64,000 nucleotides of DNA from Rachycentron canadum (Eukaryota; Chordata; Actinopteri; Carangiformes; Rachycentridae). Positions 1 to 11,890 of this stretch are shown one piece after another (positions within the stretch are counted from its first letter, which is position 1; every line of letters starts with the position of its first letter). A program made the position numbers and the translations under genes. The stretch spans positions 5,836,559-5,900,558 of the forward strand of contig CM076658.1 in NCBI GenBank assembly GCA_038496675.1, read 5' to 3'. Below the pieces are notes generated by a model. It was not told the DNA's origin, made no database searches, and was given only the letters and a program-made list of their open reading frames with translations.

Positions 1-172
1 TTCACACACATAAAGGCTTGGTCTGTAGATATGAAGACAGGATGTGAAACTGTAACTAAACATATGTTTTTACTTTTTAATTCTCCTTATCCATGTTGTT
101 TTGTTTGTCTTATACCAAAGGTTCGGATTTAGAAAAAATATTTGTGACTTCCAGCCTCCGGGATAAAAATTA

Positions 173-174
<2 letters not shown>

Positions 175-242
<68 letters not shown>

Positions 243-262
243 GCACTAGATAGATAGATGTA
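175..262. repeat. Compound (AT)n-(GATA)n microsatellite
   Basis: An alternating AT tract of about 36 bases runs directly into about nine GATA units. A short interruption follows, then two or three more GATA units. This is seen directly. Such tracts are length-polymorphic. Confidence 0.95.
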
Positions 263-1780
263 TAACATTAACCCTGAGCTGATTTGCTACTTCACACAGT
301 AAATCTCTCATATCTAATGAGCCTCAGTGATATTTAGGGTAGTATGTGGGTGGTTTGCCACCTCTGCTGAATAGTCTCCAGATGTAAACATTGAACGAAT
401 TAATGCACATGTTGTACATTCACACCTCTTAATAAGCAACACTATTTATCATGTCCATCATGTGAGGACAATGTATTAATTTACTGACAGTTTAACAGAG
501 GAACAACTAATTAACTAATGATTTTCAGGACAGGGCTCATGTAATAATGTGCAATTGCTCAAGAAGGCAGATTAGTTTGATGCATCATTGTGAATGACTA
601 ATTTCTGCACCCTCACTCCCTACGCATATGTGAATCCTGAGGCTGATACTTTGCTGTTGACCTCAACACTTTCAGTCAATAACGCTGCTGCTTATTTAGC
701 CTCACAGGCCTCTGCTTGGTTGATTTGTGGTTGAAGTGTGTGTACAAACCAGAGTTAACAGAAATTTTCGTGCATTTCTGGTGCTGCTTGCAGCTTGGAC
801 GACCTCTTCCCAGTGTTTTCTAAACAGTTTCCTGTTTCCTTCCTGGTTGCAGCTTATTCTGCTGTGGAAACATTTCACTTTGACATTTCAAATCACTTCC
901 TTTACTGTGATTTGAGGCTGAAAAGTTGCAGATTTTCTTCTTTTTAAATTTGGTTTTTAAGAAAGGCTTGTCTGATGACTCAAGGTGACTGGACCTTCTG
1001 GTCATCGTTAAACATAGACATTAACACTAATAACAGCGCACGCACACAAACACACCCTGCTGGCTTGAGTTAAGCCTCTGGGTGACCCATTTATAACAGG
1101 CCACTGTCAGAAGTTAATCACTGTTTGTCACCTTCAAAATAAGACCCCTGTAAATGTTTAGTTCTGTACAAATCTCTGTAAAGTAGAACACAGATTTAAA
1201 CCAGACTTGCAAATCTATTGACTTTCTCATTATTATATGTGATTTCATTCTTTTACCAAGGAGATTAAGTATCTGTCTTTGTTAGGACAGGAAGAACACA
1301 GGTTTCTATAATTACAAGGATTACTCTGCAGCTACCATAACATTATAGCTGGAAAAGAGAATTTTTTATTTATTTATTTTTTTCTCTGTCTCAAGCTTAT
1401 TTTTACTGCAGGCACAGTAGCCATCTGGGGCATGAACTTTATTCTTAAATGCCCTGGCTTCCTTCATACAACTTTCACTTTCATTATTAAGTTTTCATTC
1501 TCCAGCAGCTCTGCACGACTTCATTCTCCTCACATAAACCTGGTCTTAAGTCTAGATTCTGGAATAAGGGGCCCTCCAAAAAAAAAAAAAAACCTGTCTG
1601 TATTATATATTATTCTAAATGTTTAAAGGTCTGTGAACTATTGCTCGCGAAAATAATATTACTTTACATGAAAACTTCAAATCCAAGTCGAGGCATGTTT
1701 GAGTTGGAAGGTTTAAGGGTCAGGAAATTAATTTAGCCAGTGGGAGGACCTCAGCAGCAGATATAAAAGTATGTTAGGAG

Positions 1781-1802
1781 TGTGTGTGTGTGTGTGTGCG
1801 TG
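1781..1802. repeat. (TG)n microsatellite
   Basis: About nine TG units followed by an imperfect CGTG. A short simple repeat in the presumed intron. Confidence 0.85.
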
Positions 1803-2574
1803 TTTATAACCTGCACCTATCAGCCCACCTATCAGTGTGTGTGCAAGCATGCCCAGGGTGGAGCAGGAAAGGTTCCACTAACCTGAGTCACCTTCAGATC
1901 TCAGCAGGGTGTGGGTGCTGACTGTGCTCTTTGAAGGACACTTATACTGTGATTTAGGTTTTTGCCCAATTGTTTTACTGTTTTACAATGTGTTGCAGTG
2001 TTTAATCACAGTAGAGGACACAGTGTTTCCCGTTTTTATTGACTAATCAGCTGAAGTAAAGCTACCTGTTCTGGGTGAAGAGGACTGTATATTTATAAGG
2101 CTCAGTTTGCTCAGTTTAATGTCTGCTTTTAATGCTCTGATGTGATTGATCTCGATCTTGATGTAATTCCTTTCAAGCAGAGACATTAAGTTGTTTTTGT
2201 TTGTTGTTTTGACTCAACTGTGAATCTAAAAGCCAGAGAGCTGAGGTGAGATTGAAATGTGTGAAATGAAAAACAAAAGGGAAAAAAAAAAAATTCAATA
2301 AAACATTTCCGCACAGGAACTGAAATTGCCTCAAGTCATAGCAAAATAGCTGCCTGTATATTGATGTGAGTGATTTCATTTAATGTCACTGACTTAATAT
2401 GCAAAAGGTTTGACCTAGTGTGTATTCATGTGTGATGTAATTACACTGCAGTCAATACTAAAGAAAATACTCATGCTGTTACTGTTGCCTTCAAGTTGCT
2501 CCTCCGCCCACGACTCGGTTTTTACACTGTTGTCTCTTCCTTTGTCTGTCTCTCTCTCTCTCTTGCTCTCTTAG

Positions 2575-2792
2575 AGCAGTGTTGGGACCCCTATTAGACC
2601 TTCCCCCTCCTGCCCAGACACTAATGGTGGTGGTGGACTCCCTGGATGTGGGGCATGGGGTGGGTGCAGGAAGTGGGAAGAGTGGCTCCATCGCACAGCT
2701 CCTGGCCACCAACCAACACCTGCTGCCTGGCTGGCTGCTGCTGGTCTGCTCTGTCCGCCGCAACAACAAGGCTGTGTGCAAGATGTTCTCAG
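2575..2792 (+). CDS. ankrd50l: ankrd50-like exon with Walker B region
   Basis: The acceptor is a long TCTC tract ending in TTAG and the donor is CAG|GTATAA, leaving phase 1. The translation includes PLLDL, VVVDSLD (Walker B of a STAND/NACHT-type NTPase) and WLLLVCSVRRNN (sensor-like strand). A GSGKS stretch follows Walker B rather than preceding it, so it is not the canonical P-loop. The 5' border could instead be 2577 or 2580, because AG dinucleotides are clustered there. Confidence 0.82.
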
Positions 2793-5700
2793 GTATAAAG
2801 AAAAAGTAACTTGTCAGTATGTTTCTGAAAGAGATTTAAACCTTTATGAGACTAAACCTTAAATATAGACTACTGCAGAAAGAAAGGGAGGGAAAAAATA
2901 GTATTATCCAATTTTTTAATCAGTCAAGATTGATGGATACTTACTGATATCTTTACCGAAATGCTCACCTTAAAGTCTTTTTAATCCTCTCATGCAAAAT
3001 GACCATGTTAGCACACAGTCGAAGACACAAAGTCACTTGCGCCTTTTGTGGATAAGCATCTAACAGCATAATGCCATTCCTTTAATCATGTAATATGCAT
3101 TTTCAATAATGACTCGCTATTGTGATGACAAAATTATTATTGTTGGCTTAGCATATGCATTAACAAGGCATCGAGTGGCTGTGTAAGTGCTGAATAAGAA
3201 ATTAAAGGATCTGCTGTGTCTTGGCTGCAGACTCAAAGTCTGAATTTGAAGTGGCTCTAATAAGATGGGGAGTCTCAGCCAAGACTTTTATGTAACTATT
3301 GCAAAAGAGATTTTTGACTGTAGCTCTTGTTTAAAGTTGGCACTAGCTTGAGTGCTCTGGGTATATCTTCATTTTATTAACAAATACAAAGTATGGAGGG
3401 AGGTGTTGTTTTGTAGCAGTGGAACCTGATGAACAACTTATAAATAAAGTAGGGTTGCAACTAAAGTAATTTTCATTAGCAATTAAATGACTGATTGTTT
3501 TCTTCTGTCAATGAAAAGATCAGAAAATGATTAAAGATACCTCTTAGAAGAACAGAACAAGAAAAAAAACATTGGTTGTCTGTTCAGGTACTGAGAGTCA
3601 GTGCAGGATGGGCAAGTCAGGTGAGGCAGGGAGAGAAAGTAAGAAGAGGCAAAATGCAAATAGTAAACTATTATTACATCAGTTGATCACAGTAACCATC
3701 TGTTATATTGTGTGTTTTAGTTATTCACAGTGGGACACATGGGGATATAAAAACCAAAATAGCATAGTGTTTGATTGTTTATGCCTAAGCCAGCCAGTGA
3801 AAAACCTGCATTGTCTCTTTCTGTGTTGCAGGTTTTCGAAAGCTTTGTCTGGATGATTTGCGGAAGCCTCCTCCAGTCCATGATGTGCAGCAGTACATCC
3901 TGTGCAGGCTGGATGAAGAAGCGTCACTCCGCCGTCAGCTCACCCCCGACACAGCTGACATGTTGAATTTACTGCACATCAAGAGCAGTGGCTGCTTTCT
4001 CTTCCTTGAGCGGGTGCTGGATGGTGTGGCAGCTGCACTGGTGGGTCTGCGGGAGATCCGGGACATCCCCGGGACTCTCAACGGCCTCTACCTGTGGCTT
4101 TGCCAAAGACTGTTCCCACGAGGGCTCTTCATGTACATCAGGCCCCTACTTAATGTGCTCTTAGCTGCCCCGAGGCCCCTCACACCTCAGCAGCTATTCA
4201 CAGCAGTCTGGACTCATGACACTTTGCTCAGCCTGCAGGACTTTCAGAACAAGCTCCGAACCCTCTCTCCTCTCTTGATCGATGGCCCTGGGGGCACCAA
4301 ACTACTTTTTCATGCCAGCTTTGCTGAGTGGCTGATGGATGTCAAGTATTGCACGCAAAGGTACCTGTGTAGCAGAACAGAAGGTCACAGCATGCTCGCC
4401 ATGGCTTTGACTCTGCAAGGACCCCACTTGGACATTGAGGACACCTGCCAGCTAGCCACACATCTAGTTTGTTCCGGTCACCATAAAGATAACCCTTCAT
4501 TATTGGCTCTATGGATGCTGTGGGCAGGTGTGCCTGCTCTTACTCCAAGCTGCAGCCGTGATCTCACCACATCCTTAAGTCAACCTCCTGTTTTGGTCAG
4601 TCAGGAAGTCCTTCAACTGTTAATGAGGACTGGGCTTGTTCCTGCAGCCTGTTTTTCAGATGAAGACCTAAATGTTGGGGTGCATTGTATCGGTGAAGAG
4701 GGAACTAATTTACGAGCAGCATTTGAAAGGGAAGTGTCTGTAAAGAGGATGCTAGACAGCGGAGTATCTGTAAATCAGCTACGTTCTACAGATGGTCAGA
4801 CCTTGCTCGCCAGTGCAGCCCATGAAGGATCTGCAAATGTAGTTGAACTGCTCCTGACACACAGATCTGATCCACTGATCAGTGATCATCAGGGTCAAAC
4901 GCCATTGTCTTTGGCTTCTAGGCAGGGTCATGTCAAAGTGCTGTCCGTGCTCCTTGAATGGGCAAAGAGCCAAACGCCAGAAACTGCAGTACAGATGATG
5001 GAGCATGTTGACAATGAAGGCTGGACAGCACTACGCTCTGCAGCTTGGGGAGGACACAGTGAGGCTGTTCGGCTTCTTCTGGATGCAGGAGCAGCTGTGG
5101 ATGGATGCGACAGCGAGGGCCGGACTGCTCTCAGAGCTGCTGCGTGGGGAGGTCATGAGGAAATTGTTCTGACCCTGCTGGACTACGGGGCACAGGTTGA
5201 CAAACCTGACAGCAAGGGCCGCACACCACTTATTGCTGCTGCCTATATGGGACATCATGAAGCTGTGGAGATATTGCTGGACCACAATGCAGAAGTTAAC
5301 TTGGCTGATGGGGATGGGCGCACTGCTCTGTCAGTCACAGCCCTCTGTGTCCCTACAGCAGCAGGGGTCAAAGGTTATGGTGAGGTAGCAAGTCTGTTAC
5401 TGGAGCGTGGAGCTGATCCAGGACACAGAGACCATGATGGCATGACTCCACTGCTTCTTGCAGCCTATGAAGGCCATGACGAGGTAGTCGAACTTCTGCT
5501 AGAAGCTGGTGCTGACGTAGATGAGACTGCCGGTCCAGATGGAAAAGTCCCTGCTGCAGCAGCTGTCACTCCCCTACTGGCAGCTGCAGCAATGGGCCAC
5601 ATGAAGACAGTATCTCGTCTGCTTTTCTGGGGAGCGGCTGTGGATGCCATTGACTGTGAGGGTAGAACAGCACTCTGCCTGGCAGCAGCACGAGGCAGTG

Positions 5701-7385
5701 TTGAGGTTGTCCGCGCCCTGCTGGACCGAGGACTGGACGAGAACCATAAGGATGATCTTGGCTGGACTCCATTGCATGCTGCTGCTTGTGAAGGCCATCG
5801 GGCTGTTTGTGCCGCTTTAACAGAACGAGGAAGCATGGCACGTGTCGGAGAGATGGACATTGAAGGACGCACCCCTCTTATACTGGCTTCCCAGGAAGGT
5901 CACTGGAGCACTGTGAGGCTGTTGTTAGACAGACGTTCTCCCATTGACCACAGGGCCTATGATGGACATTCTGCCTTGAGCGCCACCCTCTTGGAGGGCC
6001 ATGCTGAGGTGGCAGAGCTTCTTATGAGGCGAGGGGCTGACACTGATATCCGGGACGCAGAAGGAAGACCTTTGCTCTACCTCCTGGTGTTGGAGGGTCG
6101 CCTTGAGATGGCTACTCTCCTCATAGAGAAAGGTGGGGTGCCCCTTGAGTCCCGAGACTCTGAAGGCCGTACCGCACTTCATGTGGCTTCCTGGCAGGGA
6201 AGTGTTGAGATGGTAGACCTACTTTTAAAGCATGGAGCAAATCCTAATGCACAGGATGCAGAAGGCAGACCACCAATGCATTCAGTGGCTTGGACAGGAC
6301 ATACTAAAGTAGGTCATCGTCTCTTAGAGGCCAGTGGTGTCAACATTGACCTTGCTTGCCACCAAGGGGCAACAGCCCTGAGCATCGCTGCTCAGGAGGG
6401 GCATGCTAGCATTGTTGCAATTCTCCTGGAAAGAGGTGCAAATCCTGATCACGTGGATAAATATGGTCGTAGTCCAGTCAAAGTGGCTGGAAAACACAGG
6501 CACTTTAACATTGTCAGGCTCTTGGAGAGCTGTGGAGCCAAGCCATACCTAGGCCCGTTGACTAACTCGAGTGCTGTCTACCATGCTAAAGCCAACAAGA
6601 TCCTCTCTTCAGATATATCAGAGAACGGAGGTGAAGTTGCAGCTGCAACCTCTTCCTCCTCAGTATCTTCTCCTGCCTCCACTGCAGAACGATTCCACTC
6701 GATGCAGAGCTCCCAAACCTCATCTACATGCCATTCACTGGCTACGGTGCAGACAGTGCCAGCTGATAGTCTCAGCTTTATCCAGCAGATCCAACAACAC
6801 TCACTGCCCCGCAGTCGTAGCCGTCCCTCCACCCTCCCTCCACCGGGGAGCTCATGCATGGGCAGCCTCCATAGAAGCAACCAGCGGCATCCCAAAGGCA
6901 GCCCTCCTCCCACTGTTTGCACGGTCACTGCTATGGTGCACAATTGCGAACTGCCTCAGAAAGGCTTGTCGCCTGGACTTGAATGTCAAAACAAACTGAT
7001 CCAACAAAATTCACACTTAATAAAAGCAGACAGGACTACTTATGCTGCTGGTAAATGGCACTCAGTCATGGCTTCCCTTGGGATAATGCCAGGGCAAGAC
7101 AGTCCTGCAGTAGGTGCTAAAAACAGAGAGAGCCCCCCTCTGGGCTACCCTTATAGACTGCAGAGCCCACTTCAAGGGGATGCTTGGGAATCTCTACCCC
7201 AGAAAAACATTTTGTCACCTGCTTGCTACAGTTTTACCCCAGTCCCACACTGTAGTGCCTTGCCAGAGGATGTAATGGTCGCAATGACAACCACAGACCC
7301 GCAGCTTAACCTGAAACAGGCCATCAAACTTCAGTTTGAGGGTCCCACCAGTGCAGCCTTATACAAGAGAGAGACACCCCTGTGA
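2575..7385 (+). CDS. ankrd50l: ANKRD50-like protein, C-terminal two exons (5'-partial)
   Basis: Coding exons are 2575-2792 and 3832-7385, joined in phase (G|GT gives Gly), together about 1256 residues and the stop. Human ANKRD50 is about 1430 residues, so the missing N-terminus is short. The first exon carries a Walker-B-like VVVDSLD. The large terminal exon then gives the family-typical REIRDIPGTLNGLYLWLCQR stretch, a helical linker and 17 visible ankyrin repeats (about 4790-6530), many with the ANKRD50-style EGRTAL and GWTALRSAAWGGH repeat starts. A serine-rich region with QQIQQHSLPRSRSRPS follows, and the C-terminus LKQAIKL...KRETPL closely matches ANKRD50. The single giant last exon is also typical. 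Family knowledge: ANKRD50 promotes endosome-to-plasma-membrane recycling with SNX27-retromer/WASH. Teleosts have ankrd50 and a diverged ankrd50l. The divergence here favours ankrd50l, but the paralogue choice is an inference. Confidence 0.88.
2793..3831 (+). other. Intron of the ankrd50-like gene
   Basis: Bounded by GTATAA and a TTTCTGTGTTGCAG acceptor. It carries a truncated copy of the dispersed AT-rich element (about 3450-3535) and no recognisable gene. Confidence 0.8.
3450..3535 (+). repeat. Truncated AT-rich dispersed element, copy 1
   Basis: Begins with GGTTGCAACTAAAGTAATTT, then ATTAGCAATTAAATGACTGA and a TCAGAAAATGA stretch. These are the head sequences of a dispersed element common in fish genomes, which also appears near 20740, 44385 and 57270 here. 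The family assignment is from memory of such heads, not from a library search. Confidence 0.6.
3832..7385 (+). CDS. ankrd50l: ankrd50-like giant terminal exon (ankyrin repeats)
   Basis: A 3554-base exon ending in TGA. Residues 1-280 of the exon continue the NTPase/helical region (LREIRDIPGTLNG, LLNVLLAAPRPLTPQQLF, FAEWLMDVKYCTQRYLC). Ankyrin repeats then fill about 4790-6530. One repeat has extra residues between its consensus halves (VPTAAGVKGYG, near 5350). Another has an alanine-rich insert (AGPDGKVPAAAAV, near 5530-5570). Repeats 10 to 15 are the most diverged. The last 270 residues are Ser/Pro-rich and probably disordered, apart from the conserved terminus. Confidence 0.9.
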
Positions 7386-7465
7386 CTGGTGCTCAAGTAA
7401 GAGCTTAAAGTAAGCTGTTGCTACACTGTCTTTACAAACCTTTTTCTTCTCCAAAATGATTAGTT

Positions 7466-7471
7466 AATAAA
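7466..7471 (+). terminator. Candidate poly(A) signal of the ankrd50-like gene
   Basis: A canonical AATAAA lies about 80 bases after the stop codon at 7383-7385. Other AATAAA hexamers further right could be used instead. Confidence 0.45.
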
Positions 7472-10400
7472 CAGTAAATGTTTAGTAATTTGGTCATTTA
7501 TCAAGCAAAAAAACTCTGGTTGTAGCATCTCAACTGTGACAATTTGCTGCTTTTTCTTTTGTTTTATATCACTTTAAAGTAATATATTAGGTTTTAGTCA
7601 TTTAGATGACTGGGTAATTTTGTGGTATCAAAATGAAAAAAAAATGTTTATCTCTGGTGGCATACATTGCCAGAATCCACTGTAATCTGTATTTTAATGA
7701 CATCATCTTTGTTTTAGGTGGAGTTGGACATTTTTGCAGTTCAAGAAGAAGGTGTTTTTTTTCACCGTGTACAAAGACTTTCTTGGTTCAGGTGACCCCT
7801 TTTAGAAAGCCAGAGGAAGAACAAACTAAATGACATCAAAGCTTCTTACCTTTCCAATTCCTATTTTTTGTGTTGAGCAGGGCTCTCAGACAAGAGCATA
7901 CATATTCATTTAATGATTGCTAATTTTCAACTTGGACCTTTTGATATCACACTCAGTTCTCAGTAGAGAGCCTCAGTATCATTATCAGTTTCACAAAAAG
8001 TCTTCTTTTCTTTATCTGGCCCTATGGGACTGAGTCTAGAGTCATTCTGAGGTTAACATGGCTTTATCTGCTGTACAGTGAATAACACTCAGTATTATGG
8101 AGCAAAATTATCTAGGTTGGGTTATGTTAGAAATTATTTTTTGCTTGTAAAGATCCCTTTTTGGAACCATAAACAACCTTATTTAAGAGCTTTAAGCTTG
8201 TAGCCTTGATCTTTATTGAAGCTGTCTATATTTACTATAAGATGGCCTACATCCCCCACAACCAAAACAACAGTTTGCATGAAGGCAAGCCTACCAAAGC
8301 CTGACCCAGTATGAGGTTTATGATACAAACTACAAAGGACAGCTAAGTTTACTGAACTAGCTTGGCTCATTCACCATGTGTCTGTGAACAAGCAGGAAAC
8401 AACATTAGAATTGGACCATAAAAATCCGAGGGTGGATGTGGGAGGGATGGATGCAATTTAAAACTTGTATGTGGCCCAGAGAGATGTCTAGTTCTTTATC
8501 GTTTTTCATTGGATTCATTTAATAACATTCAATTCATTAAAATGGCAGACTTTGCCGTGAAATTGTCTACCTCTGCTGTGTCTGCTTATTTGTGTAGTTG
8601 TATTTAATGCACTTATGCACAAGAACTAAATGTCATGGATAACTTCTGATGTGGAAGCATCATGCAGAGATGAAAGTCCAGCAGCTCTCTGATGGTGCCC
8701 ACCTGGGATTACAGAACCAGGCGCTTTAGGACGGTTTTGAAACTGAAGACAGGAGGGGTCTGCACAAAGATCCAATAGTGGTTTGTCCTCCATTTGTGTG
8801 ATTATGCTGTATTTGTGAAACCTTTAAAATGTTCAGACCTTGGGATTTATTTCTGAGCTGAATTTCCTTTGTGCACCTGCATGAAACTGCACAAGTTTGC
8901 TGAATTTGATTATTTGATTATAGATACAGAATCTTTCTTTCTCCATAATTAATGTTTTTGGTCTTTTTGCACCTTAGCCTTGTGCTGTCGCTGCTCTTGG
9001 AGACATAACTGTGTCACTGATTTACTTGAATATACTGCACAATTAATGGTTTACAAGAGTTAATACTGTCAGATGTGCATGTGACATGACCTGATAACTA
9101 AGCAGGTTAAACCTCTTTTGTCACCACCTACTCTGTGATGACTTGTTTAGTGGTTCAGTGCAGAGAGCCAACCCTTCTCTATTTATAACCCCCAGCTATG
9201 CTCTGTACCATTTGTAATTCAATGCATTTACTGATGAAGGGTTTCTTCATCTGTTTTTTGGAAGCATGTTTCTTGGCTCCTTCAAAGCTAAGTGTGCATC
9301 TACTAAATTGCTGGGCAGTAAAATTTGAATACCATGGCATTTTAATTCACATTTATTTTGCTATTGTTGAGCTATTGTTCCCAAGGAATCTGAGCAATTG
9401 TTAATGTTTGCCGCTGTTGAATGCCAAGAATTTTTTTTTCTATCCAGTGCTGCACCACAAACCTGTTTAGCTCAGAATATGGATAGAAACCTCTGCAGAA
9501 ATATTCAGTTTTTTGATAGGACTTGCAAAACAACTGTTCTGTGAGAAAGCCAAATGTAGTGGAACAAAGCTAAGGCAGATGTTGTGTGGGACTTGGTCTC
9601 TGTATAGCCAAACAACACACAATTCTGTGTTGTCACTGACATGCATTTGTGTTTTCGCTGTCAGAAAAATGCACAAATGAGCATTCACAGAGGCTTGGAG
9701 GCTGAATGTTGCTGTTTGTTAAACTGAATTCTTGACCATGTCTGTGAAGATTGACAGCCATGCAATAGTCTTCAAAAAAAAAAAAACTCCACATATTTGA
9801 GGAGCTTTTTGAAAAGCTCAGTTTTCAGTGATGGAAAAAAATATTGGCTGGTGTGGCAGCATGTGGAAGATGCGCTTCGAACTTGTCACGTCAGTTTTTT
9901 TGAAGCCGTACTTTGCATCTAGAAAAGTGAAGTGCTCTTTATTTTAGTGCCACTGTTAACCACCAACAAAAAGATACCACTGTGTACACACTGTGCACTC
10001 ACAGAGCACTTTATGAAGTACGCCATGCTAATACTATACAGCAGTTCTTTGTGGCATGGACTGCAGAAGATGTCGGAAACATTCCTTTGAGTTTATGCTC
10101 CATGTTGATGTGACTACATCACATCATTTCTGCAGATTTATCAGCTGCACATTCATCCTGCCGAGCTCCAGTTGTGCCACAACCCAAAGGTTGACTATGG
10201 AGGCCTCCGAGGTTCACTGAAACCAGTGTTGTGTTCATAAAACCAGTGACTTTTGCCTTTTAATATCTATTCTTCTTCATTTGTTTATTTGGATCCTAAT
10301 CAGCTTCCACACAGCAGTTACTAAATAAAACATAGAAATTACTAAATTCACTGAAGTATCAATTAAGCAGAAAAACAAAGCCAAACAAAGAAAATATCTA

Positions 10401-10509
10401 AAATGATACTAAATGTAAAACAAAAAAACAATAATTTACAATGAAAACATCGTGTTGGAAGTAGCCATTCGAAGTGGGTAAATTATGGCTGTAAAGGGCT
10501 GCATATGGT

Positions 10510-10880
10510 GAACAACAACACTCAAAACAGGCTGTGGCATTCAAACTGTGATTGATTGGTATTTAGGGACCATCAAGTGTGCCAAGAACACATTCTCCTC
10601 ACCATTACACCATCGTTAGCCTGGACTGTTGACACTAGGCAGGTTGGGCCCATGGATTCATGCTGTTGAAGCCAAATTCTGACCCAACCATCTGTGAAAT
10701 CCAGACTCGCCAGACGAGGCTACGTTTTCTTCAGTCGTCGTCTGTTCCAGTTCTGTGGAGCCTGTACCTGCAGGATTGCATGCATTGCACTGCTGCGTGA
10801 ACACGTGACTGACTGATTGGACGGTTACATGAGTAAGCAGGTGTATAGGTGTTCCTAATAAAGTGTGTATGTTTATGTGC
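10510..10880 (-). mobile_element. Decayed, internally deleted Tc1/mariner-family transposon
   Basis: On the minus strand, about 10620-10675 reads QQHESMGPTCLVSTVQ, matching the Tc1-like transposase block KQHESM.P..LVSTVQ. About 10560-10605 gives a diverged GVMV...SWHT block. Traces of the DDW..NV..S.ES block lie at about 10690-10760. The copy is interrupted by stops and frameshifts. The transposase N-terminus (DNA-binding HTH domains) is missing: the catalytic-domain remnant is followed almost at once by the element's terminal sequence, ending AGGTGTTCCTAATAAAGTG near 10863. It is dead. Family knowledge: Tc1-like elements are abundant in teleosts. Confidence 0.8.
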
Positions 10881-11639
10881 ATAGGCAGGTCTTGCCAACA
10901 GCTCTATCACTGTAGCAGTTGCTCTCTGTTGATAATGTCCCTTTGATAAATAACGCTTTAACATTAGGTACAGTAAAGTACAAACGCAAACCTGGAAATA
11001 TTTGTGTTTTATCACATGCTGTCCTTTGTAGACAGGATCCAAAGGTAAACACCGTTGCACAGACTCAGACATCGTTAACATAAATATATTATTGGATGGC
11101 ATACAGTGATATTCTTTATTTGCTTTACATTATGAGAAACAGACAATTATATGTTATACTGTAAAAATGCTCTTTACTCTGTATAATTTGGTATTTATGT
11201 TGGTGTGCTGTGCGTAGGAGCCAAATCATTTCCATAATTCTTCCTCCAAAGCTCCAGTGTAAATTAAAGCAGCATCAATGGAAACAGTGAGAACAACATA
11301 AAAGGATTAATCTTACATTTTAAAATTCAAGCAAGACTTTCTCCTTATAGACCAATATAACGTTTATTTGATGAGTGTATTTACATTGGTTTGAATGTCA
11401 GGCAGCTTGTGAGCAAATTATGGCTGCTCTGCGTTGTTAGTGTTATTTCTCAACTTGTTCTCCAGGAGTGCTGCAACTGTGATGAGTCACAGATGGGGGA
11501 GAAAGCTAATGAATGTTTTTTTTAATGATTCTAGTGAATGATAATAATTTTGAATGATGTTGGATGATTCAAAAAGAACAAATAACTTGTCCAGAAGCAT
11601 GCTGGAAGCAACTGTTTACTGTAAATAAAATCCGGAAAG

Positions 11640-11890
11640 TGAAAGGGGGATGAGAGAGCTGTTGAGATGGAAAAGGGGGGTTGACTTGCAGAGGAACAGG
11701 AAAACTGACTGACAGATGGAGCAGCTGCCTAGGAAACAAGGAGACTCGCAGACTGGAGAACAATGGGGAGACAGGATAGGAAACAGCTGATGGGAAACAG
11801 GTGGGCCTGCTGAGATGGAAACAGGAAGATTTACTCTGCAGAGAGGGAGATGCAGTTCACAGTGAAGAGACAGGAATGTGGACTGAGGTC
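11640..11890 (+). repeat. Purine-rich block with recurrent GGAAACA
   Basis: The plus strand is strongly enriched in G and A for about 250 bases. GGAAACA recurs at about 11731, 11778, 11793 and 11818, with similar flanks (AGGAAACAAGG, AGGAAACAGCT, GGGAAACAGGT). It could be a degenerate minisatellite. No protein product is supported. Confidence 0.45.

Larger units (their letters stand above)
1..2574. other. Non-coding, probable intron of the ankrd50-like gene
   Basis: No convincing coding exon was found here on either strand. The next exon to the right begins in the middle of the NTPase domain and is preceded by a pyrimidine-rich acceptor tract, so this stretch is most simply an intron. The upstream exons, which in this family hold the Walker A (P-loop) motif, should lie left of the window. 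It contains a compound AT/GATA microsatellite and a short TG tract; the rest looks like unique AT-rich DNA. Confidence 0.55.

Noticed and set aside
2655..2700. GAGSGKSGSI in the ankrd50-like exon looks like a Walker A P-loop.
   Set aside because: It follows the Walker-B-like VVVDSLD instead of preceding it by the usual distance. In ANKRD50 the true P-loop is in an earlier exon, so this is probably a chance glycine/serine-rich loop.
5465..5872. A 135-codon open frame antisense to the ankyrin repeats.
   Set aside because: It is a mirror of a highly repetitive, GC-biased coding exon, with no protein-like features or splice context.
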